Shown here piece by piece: positions 50,871 through 62,350 of a stretch of 64,000 bases of DNA (position 1 is the stretch's first letter; each line of letters opens with the position of its first letter). A program made the position numbers and the translations under genes. A model generated the notes under the pieces. That model was not told where the DNA came from and made no database searches. It saw only the letters and a list, made by a program, of their open reading frames with translations. Origin of the DNA: Prorocentrum cordatum (taxonomy: Eukaryota; Sar; Dinophyceae; Prorocentrales; Prorocentraceae); assembly GCA_963575745.1 (NCBI GenBank), contig CAUYUJ010000732.1:31005-95004 (forward strand), written 5' to 3'.

Positions 50871-51300
50871 GATTTGGGAAACCAGCTCTTGCGGAATCGA
50901 ACTTCAGCATCGAACACGATTTAATAATGCGGAAACGGTGGGAAACGCGTGTTCGGAATACGGACGCACAATGGAGTGCATTTAACACCAGCACAGCTCG
51001 CTACTACAACTATTATTAGGGTGCGGCTGCGTTACACGTATAATCTAAGCTCTCGCGCTGTTCTTGCTCTGGTTGCGCCGGGTTGTGTGGGGCCCCGCGC
51101 GCGAGAACCCTTGTTGCTGAGAGTGCATCTCTCTGCCAAAATGTGGAGCAAGGGTAACCCCCGTGCTCGAATCCCGCGCCAGGATTTCCCTGCTGGGCCC
51201 GCGGAACCTGGACCCCCTGGGGTCCTCCGCGCGCCCCACAAGTTATTTCGTTTGGGATGCCCCCCCTTATGGGTCCTACGTTGGTGTCGCCCGAGTGATG

Positions 51301-51415
51301 GACGAGGAGGAGGAGGAGGGGGAGGAGGAGGAGGAGGAGGAGGAAGAGGAGGAGGAGGGGGAGGAGGGCGAGGAGGAAGAAATGGAAGAGGAGGAGGATG
51401 AAGAGGAGGAGAGCC
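51301..51415. repeat. GGA microsatellite
   Basis: GGAGGAGGAG with GAAGAGGAG interruptions. Confidence 0.95.
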
Positions 51416-51574
51416 TCCGAACTGCCTGATCCCAGCGCGGGGAGGTTTTGTTATATTCGGCGAGAAGCCCATGGCGTCAACGCTGCTCGGCTCGTGCATC
51501 ATCCTGCCATCGGTGCCCCAGGGTTGAGCCGTCGCAAGATAGGATATGAAAGGCACGAAGAGGAGAAGGAGGAG

Positions 51575-52432
51575 GAGGAAACATATTATGATGGGGATGA
51601 CAATGAGGGTGATGATGAGGGGGTTGAGGGTGGTGATGATGTTGCTGCTGATGATGATGATGATGATGATTAATGATGGTGTTGATGCTGCTGATGCTGA
51701 TGCTGATGATGGTGATGATGGTGATGGTGATGGTGATGATGATGTTCATGACGATGATGAAGGTAATGATTGTGATGCTGCTGATGATGATGGTGGTGCT
51801 GATGCTGCTGCTGTTGTTGATGATGATGCTTGTGATGAGGATGATGCTGGTGACGATGCTGATGCTGATGATGATTGTTATATTGTTTATGACGTTGCTG
51901 ACAAGGACGATGCTGAGGATGTTGGTGTAAACGACGATGATTATGATGATGATTTTGATGATGATGCTGATAATGATGATGGTAGTCGAAGTGATGATGA
52001 TGGTGCTGGTGGTGGTTGTGGTGGTGACGATGATGGTGCGATGCTGGTGATGGTGATTGTGAACAGGTGATGGTGATACTGATGATGAGAATGCTGATGA
52101 TGATGGGTGATGATGACGATGATGTCGATGATGATGCTGCTGACCATTCTGATGATACTGATGCTTATGATGATACTGATGATGATGGTGATAATGAGGA
52201 TACTGATAATTACGATGCTAATGATGATGATGCTGATGCTGATGATGATGATGATGATGATGATGATGCTGATGATGATGATGATGATTATTTAGGCTGG
52301 CCTCACAAGCTGCCCCCATAGGCTGCCCCATACATAAGCTGGTCTCTTGTGCTGCCCCCTTTAGGCTGCCCCCATCCATAGGCTACCCTCATATATTACC
52401 CCCATGATGATGGTAATGCTGATTATGACTAC

Positions 52433-52466
<34 letters not shown>

Positions 52467-52740
52467 CTGATGCTGATGCTGATGCTGATGCTGATGCGAA
52501 TGCTGATGCTGATGCTGATGCTGATGCTGATGCTGATGCTACTGATGATGATGATGATGCTGCTGCTGATGATGCTGATGATGCTGATGATGATGCGGAT
52601 GATAATGCTGATGCTGATGGTGATGGTGGTGATGAGGATGATGATGCTGATGCTGGTGCTGGTGCTGATGCTGATGCTTATGCTGATTATGATGATGATG
52701 CTGATGCTGATGCTGATGCTGATGCTGACGACGAGGACCA
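51575..52740. repeat. GAT/GCT trinucleotide and hexanucleotide array
   Basis: More than 1 kb of GATGATGCTGATGATG with GATGCTGATGCTGATGCT-type hexamer stretches (52460-52550, 52670-52730). Interrupted at 52290-52405 by unique GCCTCACAAGCTGCCCCCAT-type short repeats. Encoded Asp/Ala, Met/Leu and Ile/Ser runs are not genes. Confidence 0.95.
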
Positions 52741-53045
52741 GGACGAGGAGGATGACGAGGAGGTGGAGGAGGAGGAGGAGGTGGAGGCGGAGGCGGAGGA
52801 GGAGGTCGGGCGCGGCCGCCGCGGACTCGCGTGTGTGTGCCCCTCCTCGTCGTGGCTTTGCTGCGGCTGGCAGGTACAAGGGCGAGTCAAGGCGGAGGAG
52901 GAAGAGGAAGGATCCTTGGGGCCTCCGCAGAAGGATTGGGAGGATGGGAGGCGGAGGAGGAGGAGGAGGAAGATGAGGAGGAAGAGGAGGAGGAGGAGAT
53001 GGAGGTAGAGAGCAAGAGGAGGCGGAGGAGAAAGAAGTGAGGAGG
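52741..53045. repeat. GGA array after the GAT array
   Basis: GACGAGGA, GGAGGTGGAGG and GAAGAGGAGGA, with unique sequence at 52805-52890. Confidence 0.9.
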
Positions 53046-53359
53046 AAAGAACGGGGGGAAGGGGGCCAGTGGGCAGGGGGCCAGGGGGGAGGGAGGGGCG
53101 GAGTGGGGAAGGGAAGGGTAGAAAGGGATGGAGGGAGAGTGAGAGGCTAGCCGCTGCCCCGATGGGCGGGTGTTAATTCGCATGTTCCAGCTTGTAATTT
53201 GCTGCCTGGCAGGATTTAACATATTGAGTTCACAGGCGATCTAGTTCACGTCTGAGGCTTGAAGGTTTGAACGAGGTGGCCACAGCCGGGAAACCATTTC
53301 TGGCTTGTGTCCTGGCGCCGATATGCCAAGTTGGGCAAAAAGACTACGTGTCGGTGTCT

Positions 53360-53680
53360 CGCGGTGTGCGTGGGGTTGTCCCGTGGGTTGAACCGTAGCT
53401 GTCCGGCGGTTGCCTAACAGGTTGTCACGCGGGTTGGGTTGTCCCGTCGGTTGGCCAGTTGGTTTTCCCGTGGTCGTCCCATCAGTTGCCCCCCGGGATC
53501 TCCTTGGGTTGTCCCGCGGGTGGTCCTGTGGGTTGTTTTGTGGTTGTCCCATGGGTTCTCTCGGGGGTTGTCCCGTAGTCTTCTTCGTAGTGTGTGTTAT
53601 GGTTGTCCCATTCTTGTTTGGTGTGGTGTTCCACGGGTTGTTCCGTTTTTGAGCCGTGAGTTATCCCGTGGATGTCCCGT
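53360..53680. repeat. GGTTGTCCCGTGGGTTG degenerate minisatellite
   Basis: About 15 units of TTGTCCCGT(G/C)GG(T) with 5-12 bp between. Confidence 0.8.
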
Positions 53681-53749
53681 GGGAATTCAGATCGAAAATC
53701 ACAGACACATGCAAACGATGCGTAAACCGAGTTGCACAGCGATATGAAA

Positions 53750-54062
53750 AAAAGGTGCATCCAATTCGAAATGCAAGTTTGCATGTATTCGAACGTGGAG
53801 CCGATGTGCAAATCGAAATACACATCGCAATGCATATGCATGTTCAAGTTTAGATGACCATGGACATCCAAGTCGAAATAACGATGCAATTCCACATCGG
53901 CATATATTTTTATACGCAGCAAATGCAAGTCGTCACGCACATCGAAATGCAAACTGATATTCGACTCGAAATGCATTTAAACGCGATCGGAATGATATTC
54001 TAAACGGACTTCGAAATTAATAGTGACATGCAAGTCGACTTGCACATCTAAATGCAAGGTCT
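53750..54062. repeat. ATGCAAGTCGA / CACATCGAAATG repeat, orientation 1
   Basis: Units such as CACATCGAAATGCAA, CAAGTCGACTTGCACATC. Complementary units form the array at 63140-63420. Confidence 0.75.
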
Positions 54063-55839
54063 GCCACCCCATCCAGCCTTATCTTCACCCGAAGGGTGGT
54101 CTGTGACTTATGATCTTTTCTAGGTAGCCTCTGCACTCCCACTTCTGCCCAGCTGGCCCGGCCACCTTGGTCCTCCGCCTCGCATCTCCCAGCAATGAGG
54201 AACAATCAGATGAGGAGGGCGGAGGAAGGAGGTGGACCCGTTTCAAAGTTCGCCTTTGGCAGCGCCCCCGCCGCCGAGGTGGTCTGGTGCGCGCTCATCG
54301 AGACCCGGGCCAGCAAGCCGAGCGAGCCGGTCAAGGCCCGGGGATTTTCCTTCCTCCGCGCCTTCCCTCTTAGCATCGACGCCTCAGCAGGCGCACAGTA
54401 GCGGACGCTTTCCAGATTGGGCAGACCAAGGTAATTAGATAGGAAGGGGGATTTTGCGGATGAGCAGTGCGCCAACCTCGTGTGGTACGTAGTTCCACCG
54501 CCGAGATTTGAGGATTTCCTCATGCGTTTGTGTAACCGAGCCGAGCGTTGACATTGTGCGCGCCTTTCTGCCGAATGTGGGTCGGTTGCGCACCAGTGGT
54601 TTTATGCCCTCAGGCTCGCGTCGTTTGGCCTCTTGCTTCTTCACCTCGGGACATCGTACGTTAAGTATGTGTGTGTGTTGTCTTCGTTTGCGCGTGTAGT
54701 CAAGAAATACTGGAATCGAAACTTCTTTCTGTTCCGCGCATGCCCTGGCATCCTTCAGATAAAGAACTGACGCGATCTCGCAGGACGATGTTGCAGAGGA
54801 GGCGGTGGCCTGATCCGCCGGCAGCCTCGGAATGTGCCACTGAGCGCGCGGGGTAGTCCCGGGCTCAGGTCGCTGCATGTGCCATTTTTGGTCCAGGAGC
54901 TTGTCCTATGCTGCAGCTCGCGCCATCATCACTGGTTTCAATGGTGGTTGCGCTGCGGTCCATGGAAAGAGGTTTCGACAAATCTCTTCCTCACCGTGCA
55001 GCCTTGTCCTCTTCCCATTCGTCCTTCGCTTGCTCTCTCCCCCCTCGCGTCTCGCTTTCTCGCGCTCGTGTAGAGCTTGGTGTGGTTTCCGATTCAAGAT
55101 CTTTTCGTTCGCTGGCGTCGCGTTTCAAATTCCAGGCGCCTTCTGGGATGGAGAGGCAGCGGCAATCCGGTACGCATGCCGTGCAGCGCGCAAGCACTGC
55201 AGCTAGAGGCCAAGTTGGCCAGGGAGCGCGCCACGCACCCGTGCACCGCCATGCCTGGCCAGGGTCATCTTGGGCCTTCCGCGGCGCACGGATCTTCCTT
55301 GCCTCGGCCCGGGATCCCAGGCATTCAGATGTGGCCCGAGAAGATGGGCACAAAGCACCTCAGCATCGTAGGTATCCGCCATCTTTCGTTTTAGGCTACG
55401 AGGTTGGTATCCTTACTCATCGAGAAGCACCACAAGTTGGCCGGTGGAGGGAACCACCCGGGCCCTGAGTGACAGCCGCGACAGTTCCTCTCGCTTCCTC
55501 CTTCCTCCCCTCCCCACCTACGTACTCTTCCTGGAGGGCGGCCGCCTTCCGCCCCTCCCTTCCCTCCCCTCCCCATCCCTCCCCTCCCCTCCCCCCCTCG
55601 CCCTCGTGGCGCCTCCTCGCCCTCCCCCCCCCTCTTTGGTCCCCTCCCGGAGGGCGGCCATGGAACTGCCCCGCAGCGCGCCGCCGGCCCGCAGCAGCGC
55701 GGCGGGCGCCGCCGCCCCCGGCGGCCGGGCACGTCTGCGCCCGGGGGGGGCCGCGCGGAGGGCGCCGGCCGCGGGGGGCGCAGGGCGCGGAGCGGACCTC
55801 GCCCGCGCCAGGGGGAGGAAGGGAGGGGGCCCCTCGACG
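54063..55839. other. No recognised gene
   Basis: Two short stretches look protein-like but unknown: 54195-54401 (plus, SKFAFGSAPAAEVVWCALIE) and 54890-55190 (plus, LSYAAARAIITGFNGGCAAV preceded by TTTGGTCCAG, and FWDGEAAAIRYACRAARKH preceded by AAATTCCAG). Both have acceptor-like AG before them, so unrecognised exons are possible. Confidence 0.3.
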
Positions 55840-55980
55840 TCCTCCTCCTCCTCCCTCCTCCTCCTCCTCCTCCTCCTCCTCCTCCTCCTCCTCCCCTCCT
55901 CCTCCCTCCTCCTCCCTCCTCCTCCTCCTCCTCCTCCTCCGTCCCCTCGCCCTCCTCCTTCTCCTCCTCCTCCTCCTCCT
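55840..55980. repeat. TCC array at the 5' side of LINE D
   Basis: CTC/TCC on the plus strand, which is the sense strand of the LINE. Confidence 0.95.
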
Positions 55981-55984
55981 GCGT

Positions 55985-57120
55985 CAAAATCTTCATGACC
56001 CAAAGGGGCTATCCGAAGTCAGCGCCGTGAGAGGTTTCCTGAGGTCCTTCGTCAAGCTTTTTTGACGATGTCAATCCACTTGTGGACCAAGAGACCGATG
56101 ACCCCTCGTCGGCGATCTACCACACTTCCGAGCTGCAGTGGGAGAAAGCGAAGAAGGAGCACGTCTTCTCGTACGTACCTGAGCAGAGACACTTCTTGCA
56201 CAGGGCTCGGGAAAATGAAACGTTTGTTGACAATGATCTGTTCAGCAGGTGGATTTCGTCGGTCGAGAAAGCTATCCTTGATCGTCGGAGGTCCCTGAGG
56301 CCGAACGGGGTCCGTACATGGCTCGGTCCAGGGGCGCGAAGCTGGTGTGGTTGAAAGCTGGTATCAGAAAGTTCGAGTGCCGAAAATTTTGCCCCGTGTT
56401 GCTCGGTCGACGATTCGTCCTGATCCTAGATCCAGTCCAGGACGTACTCACATGAAAAGTGGAGAAGCTGAGTGGTGGGGCAACCTGACCACGCTTTTGT
56501 TTCGGTATCTTGATTTAAAGGCGAGCGGCAGTGATGTCGACCAGCAGCATCAGTGCCAGCAACTTTTTTCAAGGTTTGTTGCCAGGCATTGCATCCTGAG
56601 TCCTCGAAGTTCGGGGTGCTTGAGTCTGAGGTACGTGAGCTTCGGGAATTGCTGGCAAATGCTTCGTCAAAGGTTGTTCCCACCAGTTCAAGACAGCAAG
56701 GCAAAACGCAGTCGGTCTCGTCGTTTGCTCGCGAACATCACGAAGTGGGGTCCACAAGCTCATCGGCTTTTTGGTGTCACAGGAGCAGTGTCGATCTGAT
56801 CCCTGATTCTGACTGGCCTGGTTTACGACAGCGGGCTCAGATTTTTTATGGTCGGGCTTCTTGCAAGGCCATGGTCGAGGGCCGCAAGGGTTTTGAAAAG
56901 TGGGTCCAGGACCAGTGGAAGGCCAAGCCTGGCCGCATCCACGCTCATGTCAAAGCTGTTCCGAGGGCCCTTCCCGAAATGCTTGTTTCGGGAAAGACGC
57001 TGTCTAATCCCACTTCAAGTATGGCTACAAAGCGTAGCCAGTGGCAGCGCGCTTGGACTGATCCCGTCGACAAGGGAGGACCTTCAGGCCTCCGTCGACA
57101 GAGCCCTTCGGAGAGCTTCT
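55985..57120 (+). pseudogene. LINE D: region before the reverse transcriptase
   Basis: Frames 56082-56354 (TSELQWEKAKKEHVFSYVPE, LFSRWISSVEKAILDRR) and 56553-57122 (LRQRAQIFYGRASCKAMVEG, GFEKWVQDQWKAKPGRIHAH) are non-repetitive and helical. They occupy the endonuclease-RT linker position. No endonuclease motif was found, so the 5' end may be truncated. Confidence 0.4.
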
Positions 57121-57154
57121 GATTATCCCCATCCCTGTTCTTTCGGTCGAGGAA

Positions 57155-57823
57155 GTGTCGTCGCCCATGTCGTGTTCTGTTTCCCAGGGGGGCCCGGGGA
57201 TCGCTGCTCTCTCAGTTCCGGATATTCAGAGGCTGCCGCCTTCAGGCATTCAAGGTCTCACGCTTTTGTTCAACCAGATTGAGAGTCTTGGAGTTTGGCC
57301 TGAGCAGCTTTTTGCGACCTTGGGCGCACTTCTGCCGAAGCCCAATGGTGATGACCGCACCATTGGTCTCATTTCTAACGTCGTGAAGATTTGGAGCAAG
57401 CTAAGGTCTGGTTTTGTCGCCTCGTGGTCTGAATCCCCGGCGTCTTTCTGGGATGCCGCGGTCCGAGGTAGCTCTGCTTCAAGGGCGGCGCCGTTGAGAT
57501 GTCTTCTGGATGAAACCGCGTTTCTCCAGGGCGCTCAGATTGCCGCGCGCCTTCTTGACATTGAAAAATTGTATGATTCCCTGAGTCTGGTTTTGTTGAT
57601 CCAGATTGCAGAGCAGCTGGATTTCCCAGCCATTGCGATTGCTCTAGAGACGCAGATTTACTTGTCACTTAGGTTGCTCAAAAGAGCGGGTGGAGCGAGC
57701 GAGCCTTTGTCGCCGACTCGCTCGATTGTTGCGGGATCGCATCTCGAAGTTCCAGTAGCTGCGATGCTTATGTTCCCTAGTCTGCACCGAGCCCATATTG
57801 TGAAGCCTGGTGACAGCGTGTAG
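57155..57823 (+). pseudogene. LINE D: reverse transcriptase domain
   Basis: One 222-codon frame. GALLPKPNGDDRTIGLISNV (fingers motif), LLDIEKLYDSLS (palm Asp; F-D to Y-D), then SPTRSIVAGSHLEVPVAAML (SRGIVAGS block). After the stop at 57821 another frame has FIDDAVARLL, the catalytic FVDD/FIDD loop, near 57834-57865. Stops and shifts follow. Confidence 0.85.
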
Positions 57824-57869
57824 TTATGGTAGTTTATCGATGATGCAGTTGCTCGGCTGCTTTATAGAT

Positions 57870-59129
57870 GATACAGTTTTGTGTAACGTGTATTTTCTCA
57901 GGTTTCGGTGGCCTTGGTCCAGGGGCTGAGGGGGCACATGCTCGTGATTTCTGACAACGTGTTCGTCGTGCACTAGCAATGGCTTAGCTAAAGAGCTCGG
58001 CCAGTGCCTCTTCGGTCTCGGGGCGCCGTGCCAGGTGTTCAAAGCCGCCGTTGATTTCGGGGTTGATACCACCCACGGTAAGGCGCGCAGGCTGGCTAAA
58101 TCCAAAGAGCGATATAAGACGGCGACTCATGGGATTGGCCGTGGCAGGAAGTTGCGCAAGACAGCCAAGTTGAGTAGAATGTCTGAGAATTTGTGGAATA
58201 GAGGGGCCCTTCCCCAGGCCTCGCATGGCCACCGGCGCAACGCCCCCCCCCCCCCCCCTGTCGTCGCCAAGCTCCGACGCCAAGCGGCGCAGTCCATTGC
58301 GGGCAGGGGGGCGGGGAGGTGCCCCACTTCTACTTTGCCGCTACATGGTGGGAGGAAGAAGCCCGCTTTAGAATTGAGGCGACAACTGGTCTTCGAGTGG
58401 TTGATGGCGTGGCGGTCGACCCCTTTCCTTCGCCCTCGGGCGATTCGCGCGCGGTCGTTTCTCCGCCCCCGTCTGCTTGAAGCTGAGACCAGGTGGGCCC
58501 GTGTCAAAGGTCCTGTCACTGCGGTCATGGCGTGACTTTCTGACGCAGGCTGGTCTTCTCGGCTGGCGCAGTCGTGGACGAGGCCGACTGATCGAGGCGA
58601 AGAGACCCGGCGGCGCCCCATGGCTTCGGACCCAGGTTTCGAGGCTCACGATGCCGATTTCATTGGTCTCCTAGACGAGCTGATAGATGACACCCATGGC
58701 AAGTTATGGCGCCTGGCACCCGATCACTTCGAAGGCGGGGGCTTGGAGCCGGGGGGCGGGGACTTGCGCTGTGCCCGTCTGGGGGCCAAGCGGTTTGATA
58801 ATAATCAAGAGTTCGACAGCTTAGGTTGTCATAGTGCTGTGATTTCTGGGGGTCTGTGGCCGCGGGTCAGGATGGCTGACAGCGGCTGCGCGGTCTCTCG
58901 GGTTTGTTCCGGGTGCGAGTTGGAAGAGGGGGCCCTTTTCCATCGCGTCTGGACGCGCTGTATGAATGCATGTGAAGAGTTTGACAAGTCCAACAGTTTG
59001 CTCACTCAGGCCCAGGCTCAGTTCCAGTTGTCCTGTGTTTTGGTTGAGAGGTACGCCTCCCTGCAGTTGGACCCAACCCCCTGAGGCCTGCCGCTGCCCT
59101 GTCGAGCAGGTTGCGCACTGTGGCCCCGA
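57870..59129 (+). pseudogene. LINE D: RT thumb to RNase H, decayed
   Basis: Many stops. A Cys pair (CAVSRVCSGCELEEGALFHR, about 58893-58952) resembles the zinc site before RNase H in some LINEs. A C-run at 58245-58258 marks an indel hotspot. Confidence 0.45.
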
Positions 59130-59778
59130 CGACTTCGGAGCTCTCGAACCTCATCCCGTGCACGGGCGGGTTGTTTTTATCGGTGGCGGCTCTGGGGGCA
59201 AGTTTAGCTCTGGTGCGCGCAGAGGAGGGTGTGGTTTCGCCGTGATCGCGCTTAAGAGTGGCCGAGAGGGGAGTTCGAGTCTGGCTGCGGGTGCTCGATC
59301 TGTCCAAGGAGGGCATAGGCGAACGGTTCCGAGCGCCGAGTTGACAGCCTTCGCTCTAGCACTGGAGCCGGTTCAGGTTGCCATTCTTTTTGTCGCTGGT
59401 CATCAACCGTTGCTGCGGGCATGGGTATCTGGTAGATATCAGTCAAGGGGCGGCTCGAATCAGGATTTATTGGGTCGCATGAGAGTTGCCCTCGGAGACC
59501 GATCACCAGATGATGTTTCCATCAAGTGGACCCCGTCTCACGCCGAGTCGGCTGAGAGCGGTTTAGACCCGTTTTTAATTCAGGGAAGTTCCTTGGCGGA
59601 TGAAGGGGCGGGGCGGGCGGCGGGCGCGGGGTCGGAGTCGCGTCGCGTCGAGTCTGTTGACACTGATCGGTGGGATGCCACTGGAGTGCTAGTTCGAGCT
59701 AGGGCTCGGAAGGCGCTCGAGCTGGCCGTCGAGGCGGACCCTCGGAGCGGCGAGAGGATGCCCTCTCTCGTGCTCTAG
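59130..59778 (+). pseudogene. LINE D: RNase H domain
   Basis: VFIGGGSGG (TDGS with Asp lost), RRGGCGFAVIALK, PSAELTAFALALE (catalytic Glu kept), FVAGHQPLLRAW (TD to AG), IKWTPSHAESAE and SSLADEGAGRAA (last Asp region). The fold signature is clear, but two catalytic Asp are missing. Confidence 0.75.
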
Positions 59779-60215
59779 CTGCTTCCGTCCACAGTCTTGT
59801 CCAGGTAGGGGGTAAGTTTAGATGCGAGTTTTGTCGGATTTTGGTCCTGGAGTCCATTATTATGAGAGTGGCGGCTTCGCCGTTCAAAAGCCACCTCCCG
59901 TCTGAAGTTGTCGGCCCAGGGGGCAGCAGTATAGTGGCTGCTGGTAAATTCGTCCACCATTCCCACAGCCCGCAGATGTGGGACAAGTTTTGTTTTACCA
60001 TTTGTGTTATCTGTGGAAGATATGCCACCCTGGACGGCCGACATTGAGAAGTCCCGTGCGAATTGATTACTCGCAAGGGGAGAGAGAATCTTGCACGCAT
60101 TTCCAAGGGCTAGCATCCGAGACGAGAGGGCGCGCCTGCTCAGCTCGAGGCTGTTCTGGCACAGCGAGGTCTTGGATAGCCCGCTGGTCCCCGCGCGTGA
60201 CCAGTGCTTAGTCAA
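59779..60215 (+). pseudogene. LINE D: C-terminal finger and 3' tail
   Basis: Near 59950-60045 a frame reads HSHSPQMWDKFCFTICVICG, similar to the Cys knuckle after RNase H in LINE B (HRAGKFSFCDRCG). The tail ends CAAATCGTTCAAATAG before the TCC array; no clear poly-A. Confidence 0.5.
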
Positions 60216-60224
60216 ATCGTTCAA

Positions 60225-60705
60225 ATAGTTCCTCCTCCTCTTCCTCCTCCTCCTCTTCTTAAACCCTCCTCAGCCTCCTCTCCCCTCTTTCTCCTCCCAC
60301 CCTCCTCCCGCTGTATCTTTCCTCCCCCTCACCCTCCATCCTCCCCCCTCTCCGACTCCATCCCCCTTCCCCTCCTCCGCCTCCCCCTCCATCCTCCTGC
60401 CCCTCCTCCCTCTCCCTCCTCACCCTCCACCCTCGTCCCCGTCCTCCTCCTCCTTCCCCATCCTCCTCCCCCACCTCCTCACCCCTCCCCCCCCCTTCCC
60501 CTACTCCCCCCCTCCCCCTCTCCAATTCTCCTCCCCCCGTCTTCCTCCCCCTCCACCCCCCTCCCCTCCATCCTCCTCCTCCTCCTCCTCCTCCTCCTCC
60601 TCCTCCTCCTCCTCCTCCTCCTCCTCCTCCTCCTCCTCCTCCTCCTCCTCCTCCTCCTCCTCCTCCTCCTCCTCCCCCTCCTCCCCCTCCCTCTCCTCCT
60701 CCAGT
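60225..60705. repeat. TCC array at the 3' side of LINE D
   Basis: About 480 bp: imperfect CCTCCC-rich part, then pure TCC from 60570 to 60685. Confidence 0.95.
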
Positions 60706-61532
60706 GCAAGCTCGGCCCGAGCCCCCCGGGCTCGGCGCGAACCAGCGCCACGGGCGCCCCCCGCGCAGCCCTCGCTGCCCCCTTCGTCGTGGTCGCCCCG
60801 TCAGTCGTGGCCGCGGCCCTGGGCCCGCCGCGGGATGGAGCCCGGCGCCGCCGGCCCCCGCGCCCTGAGGCCGCCCGGCGGGCGCAGCATCGCCGGGCCG
60901 AGGCGCGCGTGGCGGTTGCGCTGCTGCGAGGCGCCGCCGAGCTGGCTGGCCACCGCGGCCGACAGCCCTCGCGGATGGCGCGCGCCATGCAGCTGGCCAT
61001 CGAGGAGGCATTCGGGCATGCCACGGCTGGTGGGCCTGCGTCTCCTCACGGCCCTCGCTATGATGCTGTGCGAGAAAGCGATGCTGATTTTCCCGATCGT
61101 GGGCTACTTCGTGGTGTGCACGGTGATGGGGATCCGCCTCTTCCTCCTCCTGGTGATGCTCATCCTCGGGCTGATGTCGGCGACGGAGGGTCCATCGAGG
61201 AGATTCGTGCGGAGGTTGTGGCGGAGTCTGCGAGCCAGGACCCCCCCGCTGCCGTGTTGCCTGCGGCGCCTGCCACAGATGCTCGCGTCCCTCCTCGAGG
61301 TCCTGGCCCCAGCGCTGGCGGACTTTTCGGCACTAGGGTCAGGGCTGATGATGTGAATGCTGCTCTGCGGACGGCTGCTGCTGGCGCGGCCGAGGCAGAG
61401 AGCGCCCCCACGTTCTCGGCGCAGCTGGCGGAGGCCTCGGGCGTCCCCGCTGGCGGCGGCCATGAGAGGGCAGTACAGTATTGTTCCAAAGATTATCTAA
61501 ATTCTTCAGCCTCCCGTTTCCGCGTCAAGTGA
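60706..61532 (+). CDS. Unassigned open frame following the TCC array
   Basis: The frame is open from inside the array to 61532. The non-repetitive part (about 275 codons) is Ala/Pro/Arg-rich with plausible protein segments: MARAMQLAIEEAFGHATAGG, SIEEIRAEVVAESASQDPPA, RVRADDVNAALRTAAAGAAE, TFSAQLAEASGVPAG. No known domain. The real start cannot be set; the first in-frame ATG beyond the array is about 60975. TCC repeats lie on both sides, in the sense orientation, as for the LINEs. Confidence 0.35.
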
Positions 61533-61935
61533 CGGAGGCACTGGGCCTAGCGGCGCACGCCTGTTTTGTGCTTGTTGACGGCCAGGCAGCGATCAGGTAA
61601 TTCAAAGAGCTTTTTGATTGGCACAGCGCGCCGCGGCGTTGAGGGAGTGGTCTCGGTGGTCTTCCTGCGCGCGGCAGGAGGCACAGCCTGGAGGATAGCG
61701 CTGTGCGCGGTCCCAGGTGATGCTGCATACCCCTCAGGGAGTGGCCACGGTGGACTTCCCTCGTCTGGAGGGAGGCACGGGCTGGAGGGTAGCGCGAGCA
61801 GCGCAGCCCCAGGTGACGCCGCATACCTGCGTCTCGAGCCGTTCGCCAGCAGTGCGTGGTCGAGCACTGTTTTGTCTCTTTTCGGGCTGTTCCCTCCCGT
61901 CTCGACTGTCTTGGGGCGCCGTCCCATCCCATCCC
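61533..61935. other. No gene recognised
   Basis: Contains a duplicated segment: GAGGCACAGCCTGGAGGATAGCGC (about 61678) and GAGGCACGGGCTGGAGGGTAGCGC (about 61769), each followed by CCCAGGTGA(T/C)G(C)CGCATACC; quoted in 20-base parts GAGGCACAGCCTGGAGGATA and GAGGCACGGGCTGGAGGGTA. Confidence 0.5.
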
Positions 61936-62350
61936 ATCCTTCTCCTCCTCCTCCTCCTCCTCCTCCTCCTCCTCCTCCTCCTCCTCCTCCTCTTCCTCCT
62001 CCTCCTCCTTTTTCTCCATCCCCATCCTCATCCTCCTCCTCCCCCCCTCCCCCTCCACCTTTCCGCCCCCTCCCCCGAGGGGGGGAAGGGGGGGGGAGGG
62101 GGGAAAAGGAGGGGGGGAGCGGGAGAAGGAGGCGAGGGGGAGAGGGAGGGAGGCACCATTCGATTGAGGAGGGGGAGGAGGAGGAGGAGGAAAAGGAAAA
62201 GGAGGAGGAGGGGCAGCAGGAGGAGGAGGAGGAAGGGGAGGACGGGGGGGAGGAGGGCGAGGGGAGAAGGGCCCCTCTTCCTCCACGCCCCAGCTACTGT
62301 AGGGGGGAAGGGGAGGGCGAGGGGGAGCAGGGAGGACAGAGAAGAGGAGG
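61936..62350. repeat. TCC array then GGA array
   Basis: 61936-62012 is TCC. 62075-62350 is GGGGA/GGA-rich on the plus strand. Confidence 0.9.

Noticed and set aside
51546-52070. Asp-rich frames resembling calcium-binding acidic proteins.
   Set aside because: Product of GAT/GCT repeats; adjacent frames give Met/Leu and Ile/Ser repeats of equal length.
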